64,000 bases of DNA from Sporobolomyces roseus (lineage: Eukaryota > Basidiomycota > Microbotryomycetes > Sporidiobolales > Sporidiobolaceae): positions 806,001 through 870,000 of the forward strand of contig JADILM010000004.1 in NCBI GenBank assembly GCA_016617785.1. The letters are read 5' to 3'. Under the pieces are notes generated by a model that was not told the DNA's origin, searched no databases, and saw only the letters and a list, made by a program, of their open reading frames with translations. The position numbers and the translations under genes are program-made. Shown one piece after another: positions 11,802-22,200 of this stretch; positions within the stretch are counted from its first letter, which is position 1, and each line of letters begins with the position of its first letter.

Positions 11802-12925
11802 TTAGTAAGCGTGAATCTGTGGAGACGGGAACGATACACAATCAGTCTCGAAACGACAGGTTGTGGAAAGTCCCAGGTACTGACCTTTGCGGCTAATCCA
11901 ATCCATTCTTTGACAGTTCTAGCCACCTCATCTTCCTCCTCAACCCTTCCACCACTAATCATGAAATCAGGGTTCCAAACCTCGATCTTGTCGAACGTTG
12001 AGAAAGGTTTCAAGTGTTTCTCGTCGCGAGCTAAGTCGATTGAAGAGAAGGAAGGGTGGGCCGAGACGGAAGGAGTAGTCGGGAGGTGGAGATGGGTCGA
12101 GAGGGAAGTCGACGAGCGAGAGAGGAGAGGGGCGGGAATCGAGGGGGGAAGGGAATCGGAAAGGGGTGCGGTTTCATCGGAGGGAGGGATGGCGGAGTTT
12201 GAGTTTGAGGTATCGACAGTGGAAGGAGCTTCTTCAGTGGCGAGAGGAGGTGCGAGATTGGGCGGACCAGGGAGTGCAGCAGTTGAAGCGGATTCGAGAG
12301 TTTCAAGTTTGGTTTCTTCGACGGGGATTTCTTCCTCAATGATTTCCGATTCCTCCTGTTGTTGCATCTCTTCATCCTCGTCGGTATCATCATCGAGACT
12401 GAATCCAGCTTTAGCTTTCCCCTTCCCCTTTGCAGCTTTAGCTTTCTCCTTCGCCGCTTTAATTGCCCTCTCCCTCGCTTCCTTTGCCGCTTTCCTCGGA
12501 CTCCTCCTCATCGTATCTCCCGCATTCATCTTAAACTCTCCCTCGTCCTTCTCACTCGACAGCTTAGCTCTCTTCGCACTCCTCTCTTCCCTGGCTTTTC
12601 GATTCTTTTCAGCTTCCAATTCTTCCCAATCATCTTCCGTAGCAGTCGGAGGTACAGCAGCTTCTGTTGAGAAGACTAGACCTTTGTAACCTTGTGGTAC
12701 ATCGAACGTGCTCGAGATTAATCTCCTCCCTCTGAATGCTGCTTGTCTGTGACTTCCTTTCTTGATTGATGAGGCGTCTTCCGCGTCGTAAGGTCGAGGA
12801 TGGAAGTAGGTCGAGATTGGAGCTGGTCCATCGAAAGCTAATGAGCAAGGTAGGAGGGAGATGGAAGAGAGGGAAGGGAGTGGAGATGGAGAAATAGTGA
12901 GGACTGTTTGAGGTGGTTGAGGCAT
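11802..12925 (-). CDS. RNH203: Ribonuclease H2 subunit C
   Basis: Non-catalytic subunit of the heterotrimeric RNase H2, which removes ribonucleotides from DNA and RNA-DNA hybrids in the nucleus. Exons are 12925-11885 and 11816-11802, giving 351 residues. The family signature is clear: LLPCSLAFDGPAP with ISTYFHPRP, then FRGRRLISSTFDVPQGYKGLVF. The conserved fold closes with FDKIEVWNPD and the W-I-x-L-A helix. A long charged, Lys/Ala/Glu-rich insert splits the two conserved halves. The final exon is only 15 nt and supplies IHAY and the stop; without it the frame runs on for about 90 non-conserved residues. The start is the ATG just before the first conserved strand; the upstream extension has no ATG near a good context. 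Confidence 0.9.
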
Positions 12926-13207
12926 CGGGGGTCGCGGGCGCGAAGAGGAGGTGATACACGGATGGAGAGAGGAGAGGTGATTCGCGGCGGAAAGAGAGTG
13001 GAAAGGTGAGAGAGAAGAAGGAGAAGGGAAGTTTTCGCAAAAATCGGACTTCTGAACTTTCGCAAGAACGCGATTTGAATGCCTCCGATCAATGCATCTC
13101 GATACTGACAATGATACAGTCGAGGGAACGACGCGTCATGTTCGAAAAAGATTGACTCTATCAGAATCGCAGTCTTTCGCAAAATGTTCTTCGTAAAGTT
13201 TCAAATT

Positions 13208-15062
13208 TCAGTGCGAGTCAAGAAACTCCTGCGTAAGCCGATGCTCCATGTCAGGAATCGTTATGTGATACCCTGCTCCTCGCAGGCGCCATTTCCCGTG
13301 GAGGTAATCGATCACTAGCGGATCCCTGAGGGTCTCGAACACTGCTTCCTCTCCTCCATCTCGTTCACCGTAGAACAGAGGTGGCTGTTCGAGTACCTTG
13401 GCAAAAACTGTCGCTCGATCAGATGGACGAGCGAAAGGACCTTGAGGAGCGCAATTAGGAAGTTTACTGAGTTGCAAGCGGAGACTAGAACACCCAATCC
13501 CGCTATCAGTCATGGTCTCGACAGCACTGAAAGACAGAAGAGACTTACACTGCGAGTAGTCGATCAAGGAAGATCCTGTTTCTGTGGGTGTCGACAACTC
13601 GACGTTCGAGATAGCCGACTACAAACAAAAAAGAATCAGTTCTGACGATCATAGTCATGACGCTTGAGCGACGGGAGTGACAGCAGGAAGTGACGATACT
13701 CAAGCGACAGGACCGGCAGTCCAGGTATCGAATCATGAAGGGAAGAGAGCTTACAGAACGCTTCTGACAATACTCGATATCTTTCCGCTTCTGCTGCCCG
13801 TTCAATCAGTTCTCCAATCGTGCAGCCTCCCGCTAAGATTGAGCTGTGAACATTATTTTGCCGTCAGTGACAAGCTGTGCGGGATCCAATGGAGACTGAC
13901 AAACTCACCATCGTAAAGAGAGCTGTTTCCGTTGATCGTCGTCCGGAACAAAGTCTGCTGCTCTTCGGGAGAGGGTTGCAGCTACACGGAGCATTTCTTG
14001 ATTAGGGAAAGCGATAGACAGCGACGGAATCCGATGCTCAAGGTTCTCTTTGAGATGAGCTTTCACTCGCAGTTGAACAGCTTGGGCGAATAGAGCGCGA
14101 GCCAGTGGTCGGGTCTGTGAGTTACATGGATATTCAGCTCGATAAGGGATACGAAAAAGTGTACTAGAGCGTGTTACGACTTACTCGAAAGATGACATTT
14201 TCGACGGGATCTGGACGTTCGGGAAGGGTAGCCATGTTGCGAACGGAGTACTATAAGCGACGTCGTGAGTGAGCAGAGCGCTTATTCGATCGTCATCGAG
14301 GTAGACGCACATCGATGCAAGTCTCTGCGAGCGAAGTAGCCATATCGAGACTCTCGACGGGACCGTCGGTCAAATCGTCGATCAAGATCCAAGTGTGCGC
14401 ATCTGTAGCTCGAATACTGTCAGTCTCGAAGGTGCTGAGTATCTCAAGCTATGAAGAAGAGAGAACGGACCCAAAACAGCTGCACGACATCGATGCAAGT
14501 CCTCTTCAATTTCTTGACCCAATGATCCCTTCTTCAAGTCGGGCAAAAGTTCGAGAAGATGTTCGACCACAGGTATAGGTTGTTGTGCGAAGACTAGGAT
14601 TTTGCCTGTTTCGAGATATCGAATGATTAGTCGCCAAGGTCGTGGAGATGTTCGAGTTGACTTCACTCGCGAGTCTGCTTGCTTCTGCAAACGAGTCGCT
14701 CGCGTCTTCGTTCATCTGCCTCGCTTCTTCAATCTTGGCTTGTCGTTCCAGAGGTCGGTACCATTCAGGTCGTAGTCTTTTGGCGACATCTACATTGAAT
14801 AGAGCTGTACCAAGATCGTAAGTCTGGAAAGTCGGGCAAGGAACGAAGAAATGTTTGGCTCACCCAAATCATACTCACACAAATTCAAGTAGGCCGCTGC
14901 TCGGTTGCAGAACAGAGCCCCTACGTGTTCTGCTTCTCTGTCGAATTCGATTTCGATAGCTTGACTGTAGTATTCGATAGCTTCTTGCCATTTCTTCGCC
15001 TTGAAAGCAGCGTTTCCGAGGTCTCGTAGAGTACTGGATCTTGGTCTCCCTCGCCCGGACAT
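13208..15062 (-). CDS. TPR-domain protein, otherwise uncharacterised
   Basis: Nine exons in order: 15062-14864, 14804-14667, 14605-14471, 14402-14311, 14250-14185, 14114-13909, 13843-13755, 13618-13549 and 13484-13208, giving 423 residues. The N-terminus carries tetratricopeptide repeats (LGNAAFKAKKWQEAIEYYSQAI, then ALFCNRAAAYLNLCEYDLAL), so a protein-protein or chaperone adaptor role is inferred. The rest has no domain I can name; it contains a predicted alpha-helical middle and a C-terminal block with VFAKVLEQPPLFYGERDGG and MEHRLTQEFL. All nine junctions keep phase, which supports the model. The region between 13600 and 14900 has one intron about every 150 bases. Confidence 0.75.
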
Positions 15063-15657
15063 CTAGAGAGAATAAGAAGTACGTCAATACGAATTTCCCT
15101 ACGCAGCTCGAGCTTGAGAAGTTAGACTGACCTTCGAAAGTCACTTCCGAGAATGGGGAAGAAAAGGAGTATATTCGAGTCGTGGAGGATAGCTGAGCTG
15201 GTAGATGGAGTTCAGCTGGCCTGGTCGGGTCTTTACAGCCTCAAGATGAGGTCGAGATCGACTGTGGGAGAAGTCGAAGAAGCAAAGAGAGAATTCTGTC
15301 CTCCTACGACTCACTCGCGGACAAGGACACACAAAGACAGCCATTTCAAGCACTCAGAATCTAGCGCAAGCGTTGTCAAGCGTTGTCAAGCGTCTCTCGC
15401 GCGTCGTCGCCGAAATATCGGTCGCTCAACTTCTTCATCTTGCAGTTCGATTTCACAGCCGATGACACCATCAGTGCAGCAGATGTCACCTTGGAGAGTG
15501 CGAGGAGAAGTCTGCCGATGGCTGGACGGATTGCTCGGGAGCTAGCGTACCGTGTTGTAATGAGGTGAACGATTTAGCTGGTAGCGAAGTGTCACGCAAC
15601 ATTGCTAGGCTTTCTGTCGCTCTTACGGACTGCAGCGTTGTATCGAGAGGGATGATT
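15063..15657. other. Gap upstream of the TPR gene
   Basis: It lies between the 3' end of the DCAF-like gene and the start of the TPR gene, both on the minus strand. It contains a 10-bp direct repeat (CAAGCGTTGT) in two full copies and a partial third at 15368-15393. No gene is supported. Confidence 0.4.
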
Positions 15658-15881
15658 TCATTCGACGACTTCTTCCCAAGCGTTCAAAAGTGCCTCGTAC
15701 TCTGCCTGCTCCGAGACCGTCAACGAAGCCTGACTCCCGTCCTCCTCCACTTCCTCCTCCTCCTCATCGCTACTCCTCCCCTCCTGTTCCTCAAGCGAGT
15801 GAATACTGTTCAGAATCCTCCTCGTAGTTCCCTCTTCCCCCTCAGCCGCTTCCCTTTCCTCCTCCTCTTCATCCCCTACTG

Positions 15882-15915
<34 letters not shown>

Positions 15916-17678
15916 CAATCCATCGACTTCCCCCTCCTCTGCATTCCTCCAACAACCTTCGCTGTCACTTTCTCCGATGATCAGTTCGTCGAAATACTCC
16001 AATACCTCTATATCTTCCTTCCTCAGTCTCTTCTCCCTCTGATCCACTGTCTCTCCCAGTCTCAGCGAAGTTTCCAAACCAGGATCAGCAGGCCCAAACA
16101 AGGAAGAAAGTAATGAAGCTGGTTCTGCTCGAGGTTGGCGAGGGTGAAACGTCCAGTTCGATGGAGAGGGTGAAGGAGATCGAGCACGGGTAGTGGCAGA
16201 GGGCGAGTGACGAATGATGAGTTTCTCGACTCCGCATGAATAGAGGTAGGGGAGAGTTGGGTGGTAGAGTGCTGTGTTTGGGATGGAGCGATGAGAGCGT
16301 AGGATTGAGGAAGGTTGCGAGATCGAATGAGGAAAGACGAGGGAAGCGGGAGTAGTCGGAGTGGAAAGTGAAAGGTAACCTATCGGTACGAGCAACAGTC
16401 AGTTTAGCTCGAAAGGATGATGTGAATTTTGCTCACCATTTTCTGTTTCCCCTGCTGGCCAAATTCCGTCTCCAAACCCTGCTCTCCTCTGACCTTCCTC
16501 CATCTTTTCTCTGCTCGGTACCTCCCAAACATAAACTTCAAAATCATCGCTCCCTGCCGCATAGTAAAGTCCTTGACCCTCCTTCGCATCGGGTCCTCCC
16601 CCAAACGACCCATGTTTCGTTGTACACGCGTTTCTGTACGTCTTAGGGAACCCTTCTGGTCGAGTTGAATCGGAGGGTGAAGGAACAGGAGCGGAGAAGG
16701 TTGCGAGAGGAGAAGGAGAGGAGAGTGAGTAGAGTGTAGGGAGATGGCCGGAGAGGGTGAGGCAAATGAGTGAGCCAGTCGGTGAGAAATTGAGGGATGA
16801 GACTGCTGGTCGAGCACGTTGAGTTCGAGGTTGTCCGTTTGTCGTTGACGCAGGGAATCGGACTAGCTTCGCTTCAAAGTTGACGACTGCTACGTTTCGA
16901 GCTAATCGTTGATTTGGTCCAGAGTTGGTGTGGCTAGAGTTGTTCGTCCAGGCCATTCTCGAATCGATCAATCCAGAATGAGCGTCTTCACCCGCATATG
17001 CGAAGAGTTCGTGTTGTAGAGGATGAGATTGGACTCCCTCCATCTCGTGAGCGTCGGCCAAGATCCCTACTGCTGCCGAAGTCGTTCGCGTATCATATTG
17101 CCTGAGTGTACCATCGGAAGAAGCGGAAATGAAGAGATGAGGGTTCGAGGGATGACAGGAAAGTCCATGTATCGAATCGTCGTTGTCGATCCAGACTTCC
17201 GTTGGCCGTCCAGGTGATTCAGCAGATGTCGTACTAGCGGTTTCAAGATCGTGACAGATGATTGCTGCGTCGTTTCCAGCACTGAATCGATCGTTTAGCT
17301 CCATCGCAGACGAAAATTGTTGAATGAGACTCACGAATAAACCTTGTTGCCGGTACAGTCAAAGTCGACAGTGAAGATGTTACTCGAAGCGCCTCCGTAG
17401 TACGCTCTAGGTTCTCCCAATGTCCCTCTGTCGTCGCTAGAGAGTGCCTCGTGAATCAAAATTCGTTTATCGTCTCCTCCGCTCGCTAACCATCTTCCTT
17501 CTCCCGGTGAGATTGCGAGTGCGTTGACACAAGAGTGATGTGCTTGGTATGCTGAATGGCTGGTGAAGGGAGAGGAGTAGACTGAGGAGAGGAGTGCGGT
17601 TCTTCGAGTGGGAGGGAGAGTCGATGGATTTGAGAGGAACAGATCGGTTGAGTGAAAGGGACGCTTCCTGGAGTTCAT
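15658..17678 (-). CDS. WD40-repeat protein, DCAF-like (CUL4-DDB1 substrate receptor type)
   Basis: Exons are 17678-17335, 17281-16437 and 16379-15658, giving 636 residues. WD repeats start near residue 40 (HHSCVNALAISPGEGRWLASGGDD), with others at IHGLSCHPSNPHLFISASSDGTL and VSSLNFSPTGSLICLTLSG. After the second intron the sequence HRSIPNTALYHPTLPYLYS..GVEKLI is the block typical of DCAF5/DCAF6/WDTC1-like propellers, where histidine boxes and the closing blade occur. The tail after residue 450 is acidic and contains an uninterrupted Ser-Glu repeat encoded near 15890-15915. A role as substrate receptor of a CUL4-DDB1 ubiquitin ligase is inferred from family resemblance. The start ATG precedes the basic leader; the upstream extension begins with GTG and was not used. 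Confidence 0.85.
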
Positions 17679-17816
17679 TGGTAGTATAATGAGTGGTATT
17701 CGAGAGCTCGAAGGTTGCTGGTTGTGAATGGTAAGAGAAAGAAGATGGATCTCGTTTCTTGCTCTCCTACTCTCCACTTTCACTCAAAGCGCTGATCAGC
17801 TAGCTCAGTATCAACA
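17679..17816. promoter_or_regulatory. 138-bp divergent promoter region
   Basis: The DCAF-like gene and TANGO2 start head to head here, 138 bp apart, so their promoters must overlap. I see no obvious TATA box. Confidence 0.5.
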
Positions 17817-19026
17817 ATGTGCATAGTTTTCTTCACCTCTACACCCGAGTACTCTCTGTGAGCTCCTCTCTCCTCTTCTATCGGCCCCACCAGATCTGAT
17901 CCTCCCCTCCTTGCCCATCGAATTACAGTGTACTAGCTTCGAATCGGGACGAGTTCCTAGCGCGACCTACCACTCGAGCATCCTTCCACTCCTGGTCCAC
18001 TTCCCTCTCCTCCCACACTTCCTCTCCAACTCCCTCAAACCTCGTACTTTCAGGTCAAGATCTCGAAGCTGGAGGTACATGGCTGGGCATCTCTTTCCCA
18101 CCACCAAACTACCCAAAGGAGGAGGAAGGAGAACGAATATTGAGATTCGCGACTTTGACAAATTTCACGGAAACTATCGAACCGACGAATCCACCTAGAC
18201 CTTCGAGGGGGAAGTTGGTCAAAGATTTTCTGGATTACGAGGATGGAAAGTCGGTCGAGGAGCATTTGAGGGGATTGGAGGAGGAGAAGGAGGAATATGC
18301 CGGATTCAATCTACTCGTCGCGGAATTGAGGTTACCCTCGACGTCTTCCTCATCATCTACCTCGACTCGAAACGACCCTGTAACTATCGGTTACTGCTCA
18401 AATCGGGAAACGACGACGAAGAAAGCCCGAACGCTACCTTCTTTCGAACGAGATTCGAAAGTTCGAGGACTCAGCAATGCGACACTCGAAGCGGAACCTG
18501 GGGAAGAAGTTTGGCCGAAAGTGAAGAGTGGATGCTTGTCAGTCGAAGAAGCGGTGAAAGGAGCGGAAGAGAAAGGTGAAGAGGAATTGGTCGAGAAATT
18601 GTGGGAAACTCTGAGGTACGTTTTAAATCTCCCTCCTGATCCTCGACTGCAATGCTCAACTCTCGATAACTTCGTAGTACCGCTTCACTCTCGGCGATTA
18701 CCCACCGTTCTCATCTCCGAGAAACTGTTCTCGTTCGACCACTCTCGATTTCCCCTTCCTCCCCTCTGCCTCCAACACCGCCTCCACTCCCCTCACCTTC
18801 ACTACCCTCATCGCCTTCTGTCTTACCCGACTCGACGACTCATGGAAACCGAGAAGGAGAAGAAGGAACGAGGTGGTATGCGACGAGAACTCAGACGGTT
18901 GTTTTGATCGAGAGGGAGACTGGTCGAATCGTTATGAGAGAAAGGGAGGGGTATAGGCTGGAAGATGGGAGACCGGTATGGGTTGGAGATAGAGAGGAAG
19001 AGAGGATCTTTGAGTTTACGATCTGA
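17817..19026 (+). CDS. TANGO2: TANGO2/NRDE-family protein
   Basis: Conserved protein linked in animals to Golgi organisation and to mitochondrial and haem or lipid handling; its biochemical activity is debated. Exons are 17817-17857, 17929-18615 and 18678-19026, giving 358 residues. The N-terminus starts MCIVFFTS, with the family Cys at position 2 that becomes N-terminal after Met removal. The signature ASNRDEFLARPT follows at about residues 17-28, then GGTWLGIS. The C-terminal part contains TRWYATRTQTVVLIERETG and ends EFTI, matching the last strand of the family. A Pro/Ser insert of about 40 residues near 260 is not part of the usual fold. It is convergent with the MLP1-like gene. Confidence 0.9.
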
Positions 19027-19046
19027 GCTACCATTCCGAGTGTGCA

Positions 19047-19086
19047 AGTGAAGTTGCTTTTATCTGCTAGTGAAGTTGCTTTTATC
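19047..19086. repeat. 18-bp direct repeat, two copies
   Basis: The unit AGTGAAGTTGCTTTTATC occurs at 19047-19064 and again at 19069-19086, perfectly, with a 4-bp spacer. It lies in the short convergent gap after the TANGO2 stop codon. Confidence 0.8.
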
Positions 19087-19216
19087 AGATCGAGATATTG
19101 TTTACCGTCTGTTGTTGTCAGTGTCTTCTCTCGATATCTTCACTGCTTCTTGGTCGGGTTGAGCCACAGAGAAAAATGCTATACAATCAGAATTAGGTAT
19201 CTACAGAAAACGAAAA

Positions 19217-22200
19217 CTATGCTCCTCCTTTTGGTCTCTTCGGATCTCCTTCACCTTCTCCTTGACTTTCTCTTTGCCTCTTCGCCGCTCCAGCCGCTCC
19301 TCCTCCTCCAGGTTGAGGTTGTCCAGCTCCTGCTGCAGCACCAGCTACCGTTAATCCACCTTGACCTAACAATTGTCCCAAAACTCCACCTCTTGCAGCT
19401 CCTCTCAACGCTAATCCAGGTGAAGCGGGTTGAGCAGCTCCTTGCGCGACCGGTGGTTTCGCTTGAGGTGTCGAAGGCGTCGAAGCGGGAGGTGACGAGG
19501 CGGCAGCTCCTCCTCGACCTCCTCGATTCGCTTGTCCAGCTCCTCTCGCTCCTCGGGGAGCACCTCTACCTCGCGCAGCTTGACCTCCTCCTCTATTCGC
19601 ATTTGCTGGAGCGGAAGTTGGTGCAGTGGGAAGGGATGCAGAGGTTGTCGTAGATCCGTTCGAAGTCGAAGCGGGAGGTGGTCGAATAGGAAGACCTGCA
19701 GGTATGGGTTTCGTTGCGTGTGCAGAAGGTGTGGGAGCGGAAGTGGGAGTAGAAGTGGAAGGTGTAGGTGCAGGCTTGGGAGCGGAAGCGGGAACGGGAG
19801 CGGCTTTTTGAGGAACGGCAGGAGTGATTCCGGCATCGGTGAGTTGTTTCTGGTAAAGGGCGAGCTTCTCCCTCAAAGTCGCGACGCTCTTGTTGAGTAA
19901 GTTGTTCTTCATCGATCCTTGTTTCTCGATTTGAGCCTTGGTATCGGAAAGGATTTGATCGTTCGTAGCTTTCTGCTTCTCGAGTGCGTCCTTGACGGCG
20001 TTCGCGATAGCTTGTTGTTGAGCAGCAGAACGCTCCTTCTCGATGACGGCGACCTTTTGTTGGACGATGGCGTCGATGTTGGGAGGAGGAGTTGTCGAGG
20101 AAGATGAAGCGGCTGAAGCTTGAAGTTTCTTGATTTCCGCTGAGAGTCGTTCCGTGATCTCCTTCTCCCGCTTCACCGATTCCTCCTGCATAGTCTTCTT
20201 AACCTTCTCGAACTCTTCCTCCATTCCTTTCCTCGCACCTTCGAGAGCTTGCTTGATCTGCTCCTCGCTCGCTGCTCCTTCACCCGTCGATCCTGCTCCG
20301 GCTTGTAACTTCGTAATCTCCTCCTTGGCTGCTCGAAGCTGCGCCTCGAACTTCTCAGTAACATCCTTGACTGCCGCTTTGCTAGCCTCCTCCCGTTGAC
20401 TTGCGAATTCGGCCTCTTTCTCAGCAATCTTCGCTTTCGCAGCTTCGGCGATTTGCTCGTCGGTAGGTTGCGTTGGTGGAGGTGCGAGTTCGGCGAGGCG
20501 AGTTTGTACAATCGATTCGATAGCTGCAGAGTTGTCGGTAGAGACGGAAGATTTGAGGGTCTCGATCTCCTTGAGGCGAGCTTCGAGTTCAGCTTGACGA
20601 GTCTTGGCCTCAGCAGACATGCGTTTCTGTGAGGCGCCGATGATCGATGTCAGTATCAAAAGAGAGTTGAGAGAGAGAAAGGAAGAACAGCTAACGTTGT
20701 CTCGGAACAAAGGAGCTTCTCGAGCAGCGAGACGATCTTTCTCGGCGGTAACAGTCGCTTTCTCCTTTTCGAGGGCAGTTAGTCGTTCTTGTAGGACCTT
20801 GAGCGAGTCGTCGTTCGTCGTTTGCTGTGTTTGTTGACTGGCGAGACTGGCGGCGAGAGCGCTCTTTTCGGCTTCGAGAGTAGTGATGCGAGTCTGTAAT
20901 TCGGTGAGAGCGGCTTGTGAATCGGCTTGAGCTTGAGCCTATACAAAGAACAGTTATCAGTAAAGCCGACAGACATATGAGCAGTGTACGACTTACGATA
21001 GCAGCGGTGGCAGCACTTGCAGCTTCAGCTGAGTTTCCAGATTCGAGTTTCGCTTTGAGTTCTTCAACCTCCTTCGTGAGTACGTTGCGTTCGTCACGAG
21101 TGCTTCGAGCTTGAGTCTGAAGAGCCTTGAAGCGATCCAGACCGTTCTGCCAATTCTGCTTCATCGATTCTCCCTGTTCGAGTCGCGAGGGAGAGAGTCA
21201 GATAAGTTCGGCAACGTCAGCGAGAGTAGGAGACATACGAAAGCACTCTTCTCCTCGATTTGTTTCGCTAGCTCGTTCTTCTCGGCTTCGACCGCGGCAA
21301 GAGTAGCTTGAACCTTTTCGACCTCGTTCTTGAGTACTTGTAGCTCTTCAGGATCAATACGCTCGTATTTGGCGAGGATCGTCTGGTTGCGTGTCTTCCA
21401 TCGTTCGTTGTCCTCCTCGAGTAAGCGCATGTTGTTCTGTTTCGATTCGACTTCGGCTTGGAGTACTCGAACTTGCTCCTTGAGTGGCTCGATCTCAGCT
21501 TGAGCTTGACGAAGCTGGGTGTCGAGCGAAGTGACTTTGCGGACGTTCGCCTCGTTCTCGTCGCGAAGGGTTTGATTGCTTTCGCGGAGGAGTTTGGCGG
21601 TGTGAATGGATTCGAGGAGTTCGGCGTGCTGAGCAGAGGAAGTGATGGAGTCGCCAGCCTTTTGACGTTCTTCGGAGAGAGCTTGACGAGTTTCGTTGAG
21701 TCCTCGTTCGGTGTATTCGAGTTGTTGACGAAGACGAGCAGCTTCTTGCTTGCTGTAGTCGAATTGGAGATCGATGATTTCCTTCTCTCGTCGGAGGTAA
21801 CGAATGACTTCGCGGAGTTGTTCAACCGAGGCAGCGTGAGAAGCAGTGATCGAATCGACGGCGTCCGAATCGGCAACTCCTCCTTCGGAAGAAGTTCCAG
21901 CAGCGATAGCTGCGTGTCGAGCGTGAAGTTGACTCGCTTGAGCGGTAGCAGTTTCGAGATGTTGAGCGAGAGTAGAGTTCTGCTCCTTGAGTTCCTCGGC
22001 GCTGCAACAAGTTATGAATCGTCAGTTATGCTGAAACGAAGCGAGGTGAGGAGAGAGGCTCACCGTTTGCGAACGTCGGACAGTTCTTGCTCGAGAGCTC
22101 GCTTCTGTCTCGTCCAGCTTTGTTCCGAAGATGTGAGGTTCGCCTTTGCGACTTCAGCAGCCGTTTGATGTTCCCTGATCGTCGCTCGAACACTCTCTAG

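Noticed and set aside
11811..12689. 292-codon plus-strand open frame
   Set aside because: It is antisense to the RNase H2 subunit C exon, where the sense protein has clear family motifs; the frame is low-complexity and starts at a weak codon.
13315..13497. Alternative last exon frame of the TPR gene
   Set aside because: The acceptor before 13484 joins in phase to the other frame, which reads as a normal protein to 13208; the alternative stops early and is Cys/Ser-biased.
15565..16113. 182-codon hydrophobic plus-strand frame
   Set aside because: It is the complement of the acidic Ser/Glu tail of the DCAF-like gene; the apparent membrane segments are an artefact of that composition.
21458..22168. 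236-codon plus-strand open frame
   Set aside because: Antisense to the MLP1-like coiled coil. Glu/Leu-rich sense codons commonly leave the opposite strand open.
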